From Bacteroidales bacterium (lineage in GTDB: Bacteria; Bacteroidota; Bacteroidia; Bacteroidales; VadinHA17), in assembly GCA_030692905.1 (NCBI GenBank), contig JAUYBT010000109.1, positions 1-9,555 on the forward strand: 9,555 nucleotides of DNA, read 5' to 3'. Positions 1-6,347 of this stretch are shown one piece after another. The notes below the pieces were generated by a model. That model searched no databases. It was given only the letters and a program-made list of their open reading frames with translations, and was not told where the DNA came from. Every line of letters begins with the position of its first letter. Within the stretch, counting starts at the first letter, position 1. A program made the position numbers and the translations under genes.

Positions 1-1201
1 ATACCGGCACATTCGGGATCACATCTTCAGGTTTATCAATAGAAGAATAACCAAAATATCTGAAATATTTGTCATGGAATTCTTTGTCGCGGAAAATACC
101 TTTAATACTCTCAAGTTGTTCCTTGTCATTAATCATCCTGGCTCGTTTGTAATCCATCAGAACATCCTTTGCAAACTGACCCTTCTGCATTTTTTCCGGT
201 ACTGACATTATCCCCCTTTTCTTATTTCCAAGTACTTGATCAGTAATTCCCTGAACATATGCATTTTTGTCGCCTCCCGTAAGTACCGAAAGTAAACCCG
301 GAATCTCTATCTTAAATACAAGTTCCTTAACAACCCGTTCTCCGATCTTTTTATCAGTATCTTTCAGTATCCCGACTGCTACCAACCCGGCATTGCTTTT
401 ACCTTCAAACAAGGCTTCCATTGATGCAAATTTAACAGGTTGCACTTTTGATAATATTCTGGCAGATGCATCCCCTGTATATGCAACCATCAATGAAGAT
501 AAAAGTCCGAATACCCCTGCTATCAGGATGCTTCGCCTTGCCATAAGCTTCTCTCTTTTCCTTATGAGGAACCACGAGCTTATACCCAGCACAAACATTG
601 ATCCCAGCAGGAAACCTGATGATATAGTATGAAGAAATTTATCGACCGCAACCGGATTAAAGAGAACAGCCCAGAAACTAACCATTTCATTTCTTGCTGT
701 TTCAGGATTAAAAATCATCCCTACAGGATTTTGCATCCAGGCGTTAGCAACCAGGATCCAGAGGGCAGACAAATTGGCTCCGATGGCAACCAGCCAGGTT
801 GATATAAGATGAAACTTTTTATTCACTTTATTCCAGCCAAAAAACATCACCGCAACAAAAGTCGATTCTAGAAAAAAAGCCAGAATACCTTCAATTGCAA
901 GAGGGGCTCCGAAAATATCACCAACAAACCATGAGTAATTTGACCAGTTTGTACCGAACTCAAATTCAAGAATGATACCGGTTGCTACACCTATAGCGAA
1001 GTTTATTCCAAAAAGTGTCATCCAAAACCGGGTAAGACGTTTCCATTCCTCATTACCAGTCCTGACATATATGGTCTCCATTATGGCAAGGATGAAAGAT
1101 AAACCAAGCGTAAGAGGTACAAAAAGCCAGTGATATATGGCAGTCAGGGCAAATTGCGCCCTTGACCAGTCTACCAGGGCCAAATCTACATTTTCAATCA
1201 T
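1..1201 (-). CDS. cydA: Cytochrome bd ubiquinol oxidase subunit I, 3' part missing
   Basis: This is the quinol-oxidising, haem-bearing subunit of the cytoplasmic-membrane bd oxidase, which reduces O2 to water with high affinity. The first 400 codons are present from an ATG at 1201, and the frame runs open off the left edge. The haem and quinol residues known from the E. coli protein are visible: H24 (E. coli H19, b595), E104 and E112 in the GAPLAIEG...FFLEST block, and H191 in DKFLH (E. coli H186, b558). K257 and E262 of the Q-loop (QPVKFASME) are also present. About six membrane helices precede the long hydrophilic Q-loop (roughly residues 245-398). By comparison with E. coli from memory, the Q-loop is about ten residues longer, which fits the long-loop type. 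The methionine ligand of b558 lies outside the window. The start overlaps the upstream DUF4492 gene by 8 nt. cydB would be expected beyond the edge. Confidence 0.96.
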   Translation of the reverse strand, partial: MIENVDLALVDWSRAQFALTAIYHWLFVPLTLGLSFILAIMETIYVRTGNEEWKRLTRFWMTLFGINFAIGVATGIILEFEFGTNWSNYSWFVGDIFGAPLAIEGILAFFLESTFVAVMFFGWNKVNKKFHLISTWLVAIGANLSALWILVANAWMQNPVGMIFNPETARNEMVSFWAVLFNPVAVDKFLHTISSGFLLGSMFVLGISSWFLIRKREKLMARRSILIAGVFGLLSSLMVAYTGDASARILSKVQPVKFASMEALFEGKSNAGLVAVGILKDTDKKIGERVVKELVFKIEIPGLLSVLTGGDKNAYVQGITDQVLGNKKRGIMSVPEKMQKGQFAKDVLMDYKRARMINDKEQLESIKGIFRDKEFHDKYFRYFGYSSIDKPEDVIPNVPV

Positions 1202-1433
1202 GGTCAGCAGGTAAATTAATTAATTGATCCAAAACATATTCACCTCTCTGTTTATCGTTATAATATTTGGTCTTAAGAAAATCAGGGAAAAAGAAGATCT
1301 TCAATATAGCAAACATAATAAAGAGCTTAATGATGATAATTATCCAAACCTTTCTTCCCCAGTTCGACATATCCCTGAAGCCATCATAATAAAAATGAAA
1401 AAGTCGGCTTAAAACAGAGAATATCCGTGTCAT
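1194..1433 (-). CDS. DUF4492 small membrane protein, cytochrome bd-linked
   Basis: This is a 79-residue protein that I recognise as DUF4492, a Bacteroidetes family usually found directly before cydA. Its biochemical function is not established. Residues 14-22 (FYYDGFRDM) form a conserved-looking amphipathic N-terminal motif. One strongly hydrophobic segment at about 29-50 (isoleucine run, then KLFIMFAILKIFFFP) is a single membrane span, followed by a short charged tail (KTKYYNDKQRGEYV). The ATG at 1433 has no obvious Shine-Dalgarno sequence, as is normal in this phylum. The stop codon lies inside the start of cydA (ATGATTGA, 1194-1201), so translation of the two is probably coupled. I infer a role in assembly or stability of the bd oxidase, analogous to the small CydX subunit of proteobacteria. 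That role is a hypothesis from gene position and topology only. Confidence 0.88.
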   Translation of the reverse strand: MTRIFSVLSRLFHFYYDGFRDMSNWGRKVWIIIIIKLFIMFAILKIFFFPDFLKTKYYNDKQRGEYVLDQLINLPADHD

Positions 1434-1487
1434 TTTTTCAGTAGTTAATGCATATTATAATACTCAGACAAATTCCTGATAACAAGG

Positions 1488-2660
1488 TCAAGAATCGGTT
1501 ACATTGCTCCTCTCCTCATTTCCCCTGGCAGGAATTTGAGTTTTCCTACCTATATTTTCAGATGAAAGGCCGGAAGTGATCTTCTGTACTGCCTTAAAGT
1601 TATAAAAGAACTCTTTGGCAAAAACCCTCATAACCGTATAAGCAGGTATCCCTAATATCATTCCCGGGATCCCTGCTGCAAATCCGGAAGCAAGTACTAC
1701 AACGAAGATTTCGAGAGGATGAGCCTTAACGCTGTTGGAGAAAATAACCGGTTGAAAAACAACATTATCAATTAAATGTGTAATGGCCTCAACTATTATC
1801 ATATATGTAACGAGAGGGCCTATGGCAGCAGCCTGGTTAATGTGCGAAGCTACACCCATTATAATTGCTATAAACAAACCAAGCCACGGACCAACATATG
1901 GTATAACATTTAAAATTCCAAGGATTAGCCCCATAACCAGGGCTTGTTGAAAATCGATACCTGCTATTGTCATCCCTATTGTAATAAGTATCATTATGCA
2001 GGTGCTTTGTATCACAATTCCTATGAAATACCTTGTAAGGAGTCTTTTAATCGAATATAAAGCCCGGGTTACATTATCAACATATTTATCCGGCACCCAC
2101 ATTAATATTGATTCAAAAAACAAACGCTGGTCCTTAAGAAAGAAAAATGTGATAAATGTAATTGAGAATATTGCAACCAGAATATTACCAAGGATACCTA
2201 TAAGTGAACCCAGAAAACTCTGTACCATTTTAATATTTAATACGCTGTTTACTTTAGCAGCAATAAAATCCTTAAGAGAAAGTTCATCAGTGATCTCCTT
2301 ATTGAAAGCCCTGAACAGATTCTCAATTTTATCAATGGGATCTTCAACATACTGAATAATTTTTTCGCTGGGGATGGTCGAGAAGTAGTGAATCTGTGTA
2401 GTCACCAGAGGGACGAAAATAACAAAAAACAGCACTATAATTCCCCAGATTATTAACAGGGTAAACAGGGCACTTAGTGAACGGGGAAAAAACCATTTCT
2501 TTATATGGATTCTGCAAAACAAATCTACAAGCGGGCGCCCCATTATAGATAAAACACCTGACACTAATATGTACACAACTATATTCCGGAAATACCAGAC
2601 ACAAGCCAAAAGCAGCAAAATTCCAAAAAAGATAAGAATGTTTCTTAATGTTGCTTTCAT
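1488..2660 (-). CDS. AI-2E family (PerM/UPF0118) membrane permease
   Basis: This 390-residue polytopic inner-membrane protein belongs to the AI-2E/PerM family. Members have been linked to autoinducer-2 export or to Na+/H+ antiport, and the substrate here cannot be told from sequence. Helices lie at about 8-22, 26-40, 61-88, 148-175, 210-234, 238-268, 279-303 and 315-345. Family hallmarks are FFFLKD (172-177), the NVIPYVGP loop (251-258), and HPLEIFVVVLASG (314-326) followed by a glycine/proline-rich GIPGMILGIP stretch. Residues 92-145 form the soluble, charged extracytoplasmic segment typical of the family, and the last 40 residues are a hydrophilic tail. The start is the ATG at 2660. Length is usual for the family. 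The DUF4492-cydA pair follows after 54 nt with no visible terminator, so co-transcription is possible but unproven. Confidence 0.92.
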   Translation of the reverse strand: MKATLRNILIFFGILLLLACVWYFRNIVVYILVSGVLSIMGRPLVDLFCRIHIKKWFFPRSLSALFTLLIIWGIIVLFFVIFVPLVTTQIHYFSTIPSEKIIQYVEDPIDKIENLFRAFNKEITDELSLKDFIAAKVNSVLNIKMVQSFLGSLIGILGNILVAIFSITFITFFFLKDQRLFFESILMWVPDKYVDNVTRALYSIKRLLTRYFIGIVIQSTCIMILITIGMTIAGIDFQQALVMGLILGILNVIPYVGPWLGLFIAIIMGVASHINQAAAIGPLVTYMIIVEAITHLIDNVVFQPVIFSNSVKAHPLEIFVVVLASGFAAGIPGMILGIPAYTVMRVFAKEFFYNFKAVQKITSGLSSENIGRKTQIPARGNEERSNVTDS

Positions 2661-2710
2661 TGTAAAAGATATTTCTTTCTACAAACCTAATCCAAATTTT
2701 TTGAATTCCC

Positions 2711-2718
2711 CAAAAATA
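2711..2718 (-). promoter_or_regulatory. Candidate -7 promoter element of the permease gene
   Basis: The minus strand reads TATTTTTG, an exact match to the Bacteroidetes primary-sigma -7 consensus TAnnTTTG. It would give a leader of roughly 45 nt before the ATG at 2660. No TTTG at the usual -33 spacing is seen, so the call rests on the -7 element alone. Confidence 0.35.
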
Positions 2719-2763
2719 TGTTTTGCGAACATGAAATCTCCTCCCGACCACCTCTCTATGTTT

Positions 2764-2881
2764 TTACCTCACCCCCTCTCGTCCCCCGCTCCCGGGAGAG
2801 CGGGGGATGCTTAATATTTATAAATCTGATTCTTTTCATTTAAGCCCCTCCCACTTGGGGGAGGGGTTTGGGGAGAGGTAA
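2764..2881. repeat. Inverted pair of GC-rich hairpin repeats (REP/BIME-like)
   Basis: Two related units face each other in the region upstream of the permease and hsp20 genes. Unit A (2764-2814, plus) begins TTACCTC, runs through a C-rich stretch into a 9-bp perfect stem (2782-2790 with 2799-2807), and ends GCTTAA. Unit B (2881-2840, minus) also begins TTACCTC, has a C-rich stretch and an 8-bp perfect stem (2845-2852 with 2859-2866), and ends GCTTAA. Ends and layout are shared but the stem sequences differ, so these look like diverged copies of one family. The high GC content contrasts sharply with the AT-rich flanks. There is no coding potential and no U-tract, so a terminator is unlikely. 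Whether the family is dispersed in the genome cannot be seen from one window. Confidence 0.65.
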
Positions 2882-3024
2882 TAAGGGAGAGGGAGCAGAG
2901 ATTATGAGGTTTATAAACTAATTATCTGCAACTTAGGTTACAATGTTAATTCGTCTACTGCCATATTGTCTGTATATTATTGAATACAACGCCATTATGT
3001 CTGTTTTTTTAATTTGGAACAGAG
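2882..3024. other. AT-rich intergenic stretch, nothing recognised
   Basis: This is part of the 426-nt gene-free region between the permease start (2660) and the Hsp20 start (3087). Apart from the hairpin pair and the promoter candidates listed separately, I see no ORF with family resemblance, no tRNA, no riboswitch-like structure and no CIRCE-type inverted repeat. Confidence 0.5.
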
Positions 3025-3057
3025 TTTGAAAATATTCTTTCGCAACAAATAAATATG
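3025..3057 (+). promoter_or_regulatory. Candidate promoter of the hsp20 gene
   Basis: TTTG (3025-3028) followed after 21 nt by TAAATATG (3050-3057) resembles the Bacteroidetes -33/-7 pattern (TTTG, TAnnTTTG). The match to the -7 element is imperfect (TATG in place of TTTG). Other weak pairings exist nearby, so the exact start site is uncertain. Confidence 0.3.
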
Positions 3058-3071
3058 TTAAACTTAAATAA

Positions 3072-3079
3072 TAGGAGGA
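3072..3079 (+). promoter_or_regulatory. Strong Shine-Dalgarno site of hsp20
   Basis: TAGGAGGA lies 7 nt before the ATG at 3087. It is the only gene in this window with a near-perfect Shine-Dalgarno sequence, and it fixes the start of the small heat-shock protein. Confidence 0.8.
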
Positions 3080-3086
3080 CAAAGCC

Positions 3087-3512
3087 ATGTTACCAACAAT
3101 TACCAAAAGAAGTTTCAGGCCATTTTACATGCCGAATCTTTTTGATGACGATTTTTTCCCGGTATTATCAAACAGAACCAGCTCAATGCCGGCTGTAAAC
3201 ATCAGGGAAGATGAAAAGAATTATATTCTTGAACTTGCTGTTCCGGGGATTGATAAGAAAGATCTGAAAATAGATATAAATGAGGATGTTTTGACAATCT
3301 CTTCTGAAACAAAAATTGAAACTGAGGAAAACAAAGATGGATACAAGAGAAAAGAGTTCAGCTATTCATCTTTCTGCAGAAGTTTCTACATTCCTGAAAA
3401 TGTGAACAGAGATAATATTGAAGCAAATTACAAAGATGGAATTCTAACTGTCGGACTTCCCAAACATGAGGTGGAAAAAAATAAAATCACCAGACAGATC
3501 AAAATTTCATAA
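3087..3512 (+). CDS. Small heat-shock protein, Hsp20/alpha-crystallin family
   Basis: This is a cytoplasmic ATP-independent holdase chaperone that binds unfolding proteins under heat or oxidative stress and passes them to the ATP-dependent chaperones. The 141-residue length is typical. A short N-terminal arm rich in Phe and Asp (residues 1-33, FDDDFFP) precedes the alpha-crystallin domain (about 34-126). Within it, LAVPGIDKKDL (50-60), RKEFSYSSFCRSF (88-100) and the signature A-x3-DGIL-x-V-x-LPK (113-126) are clear. The C-terminal IKI (138-140) is the I-x-I motif that docks onto neighbouring subunits during oligomerisation. The gene stands alone on the plus strand, with its own Shine-Dalgarno site and a hairpin terminator just after the stop. 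It is convergent with the flavodiiron gene. The IbpA, HspA and Hsp18 names are not distinguishable here, so no symbol is given. Confidence 0.95.
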   Translation: MLPTITKRSFRPFYMPNLFDDDFFPVLSNRTSSMPAVNIREDEKNYILELAVPGIDKKDLKIDINEDVLTISSETKIETEENKDGYKRKEFSYSSFCRSFYIPENVNRDNIEANYKDGILTVGLPKHEVEKNKITRQIKIS

Positions 3513-3519
3513 TTATTCT

Positions 3520-3550
3520 AAAAAATCCCGGTTAATTACCGGGATTTTTT
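3520..3550. terminator. Bidirectional rho-independent terminator
   Basis: A perfect 13-bp stem (3520-3532 with 3538-3550) with a 5-nt loop contains the core ATCCCGGT/ACCGGGAT, flanked by A6 on one side and T6 on the other. It gives a U-tract in both directions. It starts 7 nt after the hsp20 stop. It also overlaps the last codons and stop of the flavodiiron gene (the TAA at 3534-3532 begins at the last stem base and runs into the loop), so it serves both convergent transcripts. Confidence 0.88.
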
Positions 3551-4788
3551 ATCTTACTACATTCTTCAATGAATTTCTTAGAAAATTTTCTTCCGAAATC
3601 CTTCAAAAATTCTTCTTTCGATCCTTCGGGTGAAAATTTAAAGGCGGCGGTTTCTTCAAATACATTAAGTTTAAGAAGACGAAGGTTTTCGAGTATTATC
3701 TTTGACGACTCGCCGCTCCAGCCGTACGACCCGAAAGCACCGCCGGATTTACCCTTGTCTCGCAGAGGATTTAGTAAAGCAAATAACTTATATACAGGAA
3801 GTAACGTATTCTGATTAATTGTTGGAGAACCAACAAGTATACCATCAGCTGTGACTATTTTTGATTCTAACTCTTCTGAAGCAATATTTTCAATATCTGT
3901 AATATCTACATTTATACCATCAGTCTCAAGGATTCCGGCAGCAATATACTCTGCTGCTTTCTTTGTATAACCATAGGCCGATACATAAGTTATAAGTATG
4001 TTTCTGTGATCCCTCTCTATTGCAAGCTGCATATATTCACTCGCATATTTTTCTGATAATTCTATCGCTTTTCTGCTGTTGTCACTGTGGATTGGACCAT
4101 GACCAGGACAGATAAAATCAAGATCAAGAGGTCTTATCTTTTCAATTGCTTTCAGCATAAACCTGCTGAATGGTTTCATGATAACGTCAAAGTAGTATTT
4201 AAATGTCTCTGTGTATACCTCAGAGAAATCACTATACATTCCAGATGAGCAATAATGTGCTCCAAACGAATCGCATGTGAACAAAACCTTATCCTCCACA
4301 AGCAGAGTATAGATCGAATCAGGCCAGTGCAGGTTCGGTGCTGAAATGAATCTCAGGGTTTTATTCCCGAGGTCCAGGGTGTCACCATCTTTTACTACCA
4401 GCGATTTAAAAGGCGCATTAACAATATCTTCCAGATACCTGATTGCATTCCCGCTGCCAACAACGGTCGCTGAAGGTGCCAGATCGAGAAGAAGCCTGAG
4501 GCTTCCTGAATGGTCTGGCTCAGTATGGTCAAGAATAATATACTGAATCTCTTCAGGATTCGTGACTGACCTTAGTTTTTCCAGATAAGTTTCACTGAAT
4601 TTTTCTTTGGCAACCTCAATAATTGCCTTCTTTTCAGCATTAATAAAATACGAATTATAAGTTGTCCCGTGGTTGGTATGCATCACGATGTCAAATGTCT
4701 TGATGTCATAATCAAGTACACCTATCCATTTAACATCACTCGTAACATCTATTATTTTGTCATCTATCCTGCTCATATCATCAATCAT
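3532..4788 (-). CDS. A-type flavodiiron protein (FprA family)
   Basis: This 418-residue soluble enzyme reduces O2 to water and/or NO to N2O at a non-haem diiron site, fed by FMN and usually by rubredoxin. The N-terminal metallo-beta-lactamase domain (about 20-255) carries the full diiron ligand set: H88-x-E90-x-D92 in DHTEPDHSGS, H154 (NLHWPDS), D173 (FTCDSFGAHY) and H230 (CPGHGPIHS). The C-terminal flavodoxin domain (about 264-408) has the FMN-phosphate loop SAYGYT (270-275) and VGSPTINQN (319-327). The protein ends there, with no fused rubredoxin or flavin reductase domain, so it is the simple class A type. The ATG at 4788 lies 2 nt after the psd stop, so it is the last gene of the operon and probably translationally coupled. 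A second in-frame ATG four codons on is possible. O2 versus NO preference cannot be read from sequence. Confidence 0.95.
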   Translation of the reverse strand: MIDDMSRIDDKIIDVTSDVKWIGVLDYDIKTFDIVMHTNHGTTYNSYFINAEKKAIIEVAKEKFSETYLEKLRSVTNPEEIQYIILDHTEPDHSGSLRLLLDLAPSATVVGSGNAIRYLEDIVNAPFKSLVVKDGDTLDLGNKTLRFISAPNLHWPDSIYTLLVEDKVLFTCDSFGAHYCSSGMYSDFSEVYTETFKYYFDVIMKPFSRFMLKAIEKIRPLDLDFICPGHGPIHSDNSRKAIELSEKYASEYMQLAIERDHRNILITYVSAYGYTKKAAEYIAAGILETDGINVDITDIENIASEELESKIVTADGILVGSPTINQNTLLPVYKLFALLNPLRDKGKSGGAFGSYGWSGESSKIILENLRLLKLNVFEETAAFKFSPEGSKEEFLKDFGRKFSKKFIEECSKIKNPGN

Positions 4789-4790
4789 TT

Positions 4791-5453
4791 TCAGATTTTG
4801 GCAATAATACTTTTATTTGCCTTCACCTGTTGAAGGATTGGGATCTCAACTTCAGTTCCAACCGGTAAAAAAACATCAACTCTCGATCCGAATTTAATGA
4901 ATCCCAGTTCATCCCCCTGCATAACATCCTGATTTTCTTTTGCATAGGTTACTATCCTTCGGGCAATTGCTCCGGCAATCTGCCTTATAAGTATCTCAGT
5001 TCCATCTTTTGTTTCAATAACGATTGTACTCCTCTCATTCAGCTCAGACGATTTCGGATGCCATGCAACCATATTCTGTCCGGGATGATAACCAACATAT
5101 TTAATCCGTCCCGATACCGGGTATCTGTTACTATGCATATTGAAAGGGGACATAAAAATTGAAATCTGCAGGCGCATATCTTTGAAATACTCGTTTTCCA
5201 ATGTCTCTTCAATTACTACAACTTTCCCGTCAGCAGGAGCATAAATAAGTCCCGGATCAGGTTGCATTGTTCTTGCCGGCAGCCGGAAGAAAAAGAGTAT
5301 AAAAATATAAAACATGAATGAGCAGATAATAAATGCCCATCGTACAAGTTCCATATCTACCCAGATGACATTAACAATGATATTCAGAATCAGTAATGCC
5401 ATAAAGCCGAAAACTAAAATCTTATATCCTTCCTTATGAATATGAATCCTCAT
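4791..5453 (-). CDS. psd: Phosphatidylserine decarboxylase proenzyme
   Basis: It converts phosphatidylserine to phosphatidylethanolamine at the cytoplasmic membrane with a self-generated pyruvoyl group. At 220 residues it is the short form common in Bacteroidetes and many anaerobes. Two hydrophobic membrane segments (about 13-32 and 37-56) precede the catalytic domain. YAPADGKVV (71-79), with D75, and FNMHSNRYP (104-112), with H107, supply the acid and histidine of the self-cleavage triad. FGSRVDVFLP (188-197) holds the G189-S190 bond where the chain is expected to split into beta and alpha subunits, S190 becoming the pyruvoyl. It sits 39 nt after cdsA, which makes the CDP-diacylglycerol precursor. 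The intermediate enzyme, phosphatidylserine synthase, is not in this window. The start is the ATG at 5453. A closely related archaetidylserine decarboxylase is the only alternative and is unlikely here. Confidence 0.93.
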   Translation of the reverse strand: MRIHIHKEGYKILVFGFMALLILNIIVNVIWVDMELVRWAFIICSFMFYIFILFFFRLPARTMQPDPGLIYAPADGKVVVIEETLENEYFKDMRLQISIFMSPFNMHSNRYPVSGRIKYVGYHPGQNMVAWHPKSSELNERSTIVIETKDGTEILIRQIAGAIARRIVTYAKENQDVMQGDELGFIKFGSRVDVFLPVGTEVEIPILQQVKANKSIIAKI

Positions 5454-5492
5454 TTCTATAAAATTTGCACAAAATTAATCAAGTCCTGCCAA

Positions 5493-6335
5493 TCATCCAA
5501 AAACTGATATAAAAAGATATACCAGCGGGAAAGATATTATTGCACTGTCGAACCGATCGAGAAATCCACCATGACCAGGCATGATCGTTCCGGAATCCTT
5601 AACGCCTATGCTTCTTTTCAGCATTGATTCTACCAGATCTCCATATGTACCTGCTACTGAAATAATTACAGCAATAATTACCCAATGAGTTTTATCAACT
5701 ACACCCAGCCAACCCGAAAGCAACCAGGCAATTAGAGCAGCTATTATTAAACCTCCAAAAAAACCTTCCCATGTTTTCTTAGGCGAGATCCGCTCCATCA
5801 ACTTGTGTCGGCCGAAAGACACACCCGTCAGGTACGCTCCGGTATCATTTGCCCAAATAAGAAGAAAAAACCCTATAATAATACCAGGTGAAAAAGAGAT
5901 GTTGTCATGAGGAAGTAATGAATTGAGGCCTGTTCGGGAGAATGCTGAAAATGGGAACATTGAAAACGGTATTGCAGTATAAAGCACCGAAAAAAAGGTA
6001 TGCGCCAGTGAGTCAAATGGTTTCTCCTGTTTCCTGTAGAGCTCCATAACCATAATTATTAACATCATTGGTATCAGTACCAGAAAGGAGTTTTTTGGTA
6101 TCACTCCGAAAGCAATCAGTGTTGATATGACATAGGCTGCAACCCCCGTAATAATACCCGGAACCATTTGTGGCCTGACGCCGGAGTTCCTGATCATAAG
6201 GTAATACTCATACTGTGTACCGATGAGCATAACGAGGCCGGTCAGAAAAAAGGAGACGGGATGAAGCCAGAATCCTCCCATCACGAATATTACAATCCAT
6301 GCTCCGGTTAAGGTTCGTCTGAAAAAATTGTTCAA
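5493..6335 (-). CDS. cdsA: Phosphatidate cytidylyltransferase (CDP-diacylglycerol synthase)
   Basis: It makes CDP-diacylglycerol from phosphatidate and CTP, the branch point of bacterial phospholipid synthesis. The protein is a 280-residue polytopic membrane enzyme of about eight hydrophobic segments. The CTP-transferase signature is complete at about 237-263: SMLKRSIGVKDSGTIMPGHGG followed by FLDRFD. WANDTGAYLTG (161-171) and the SPKKTWEG stretch (184-191) are also typical. The start is TTG at 6335: an in-frame TAA lies just upstream, no in-frame ATG occurs between it and the TTG, and the resulting N-terminus (MNNFFRRTLTGA) matches what I know of Bacteroidetes CdsA. It follows ftsH after 12 nt and precedes psd by 39 nt, consistent with one transcript supplying membrane lipid enzymes. 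An ATT one codon upstream is a remote alternative start. Confidence 0.95.
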   Translation of the reverse strand: MNNFFRRTLTGAWIVIFVMGGFWLHPVSFFLTGLVMLIGTQYEYYLMIRNSGVRPQMVPGIITGVAAYVISTLIAFGVIPKNSFLVLIPMMLIIMVMELYRKQEKPFDSLAHTFFSVLYTAIPFSMFPFSAFSRTGLNSLLPHDNISFSPGIIIGFFLLIWANDTGAYLTGVSFGRHKLMERISPKKTWEGFFGGLIIAALIAWLLSGWLGVVDKTHWVIIAVIISVAGTYGDLVESMLKRSIGVKDSGTIMPGHGGFLDRFDSAIISFPLVYLFISVFG

Positions 6336-6347
6336 AATTTCAGTTTA

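Noticed and set aside
267..632. Plus-strand ORF of 121 codons
   Set aside because: It lies entirely antisense to the well-supported cydA frame and shows no family resemblance.
1434..1487. Promoter or terminator between the permease and DUF4492 genes
   Set aside because: There is a palindromic AT-rich stretch but no TAnnTTTG match, and no stem with a T-tract. Support is too weak to list.
2344..2751. Minus-strand ORF of 135 codons starting upstream of the permease
   Set aside because: It overlaps the first 100 codons of the permease in another frame. Its composition is unlike a real protein, and the permease frame has clear family motifs.
2764..2881. Hairpins read as a rho-independent terminator or a small CRISPR-like array
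   Set aside because: No T-tract follows either stem and no gene ends here. There are only two units, in inverted orientation and without spacers, so neither reading fits.
2882..3086. CIRCE/HrcA-type heat-shock operator before hsp20
   Set aside because: I found no long TTAGCACTC-like inverted repeat in the upstream region.
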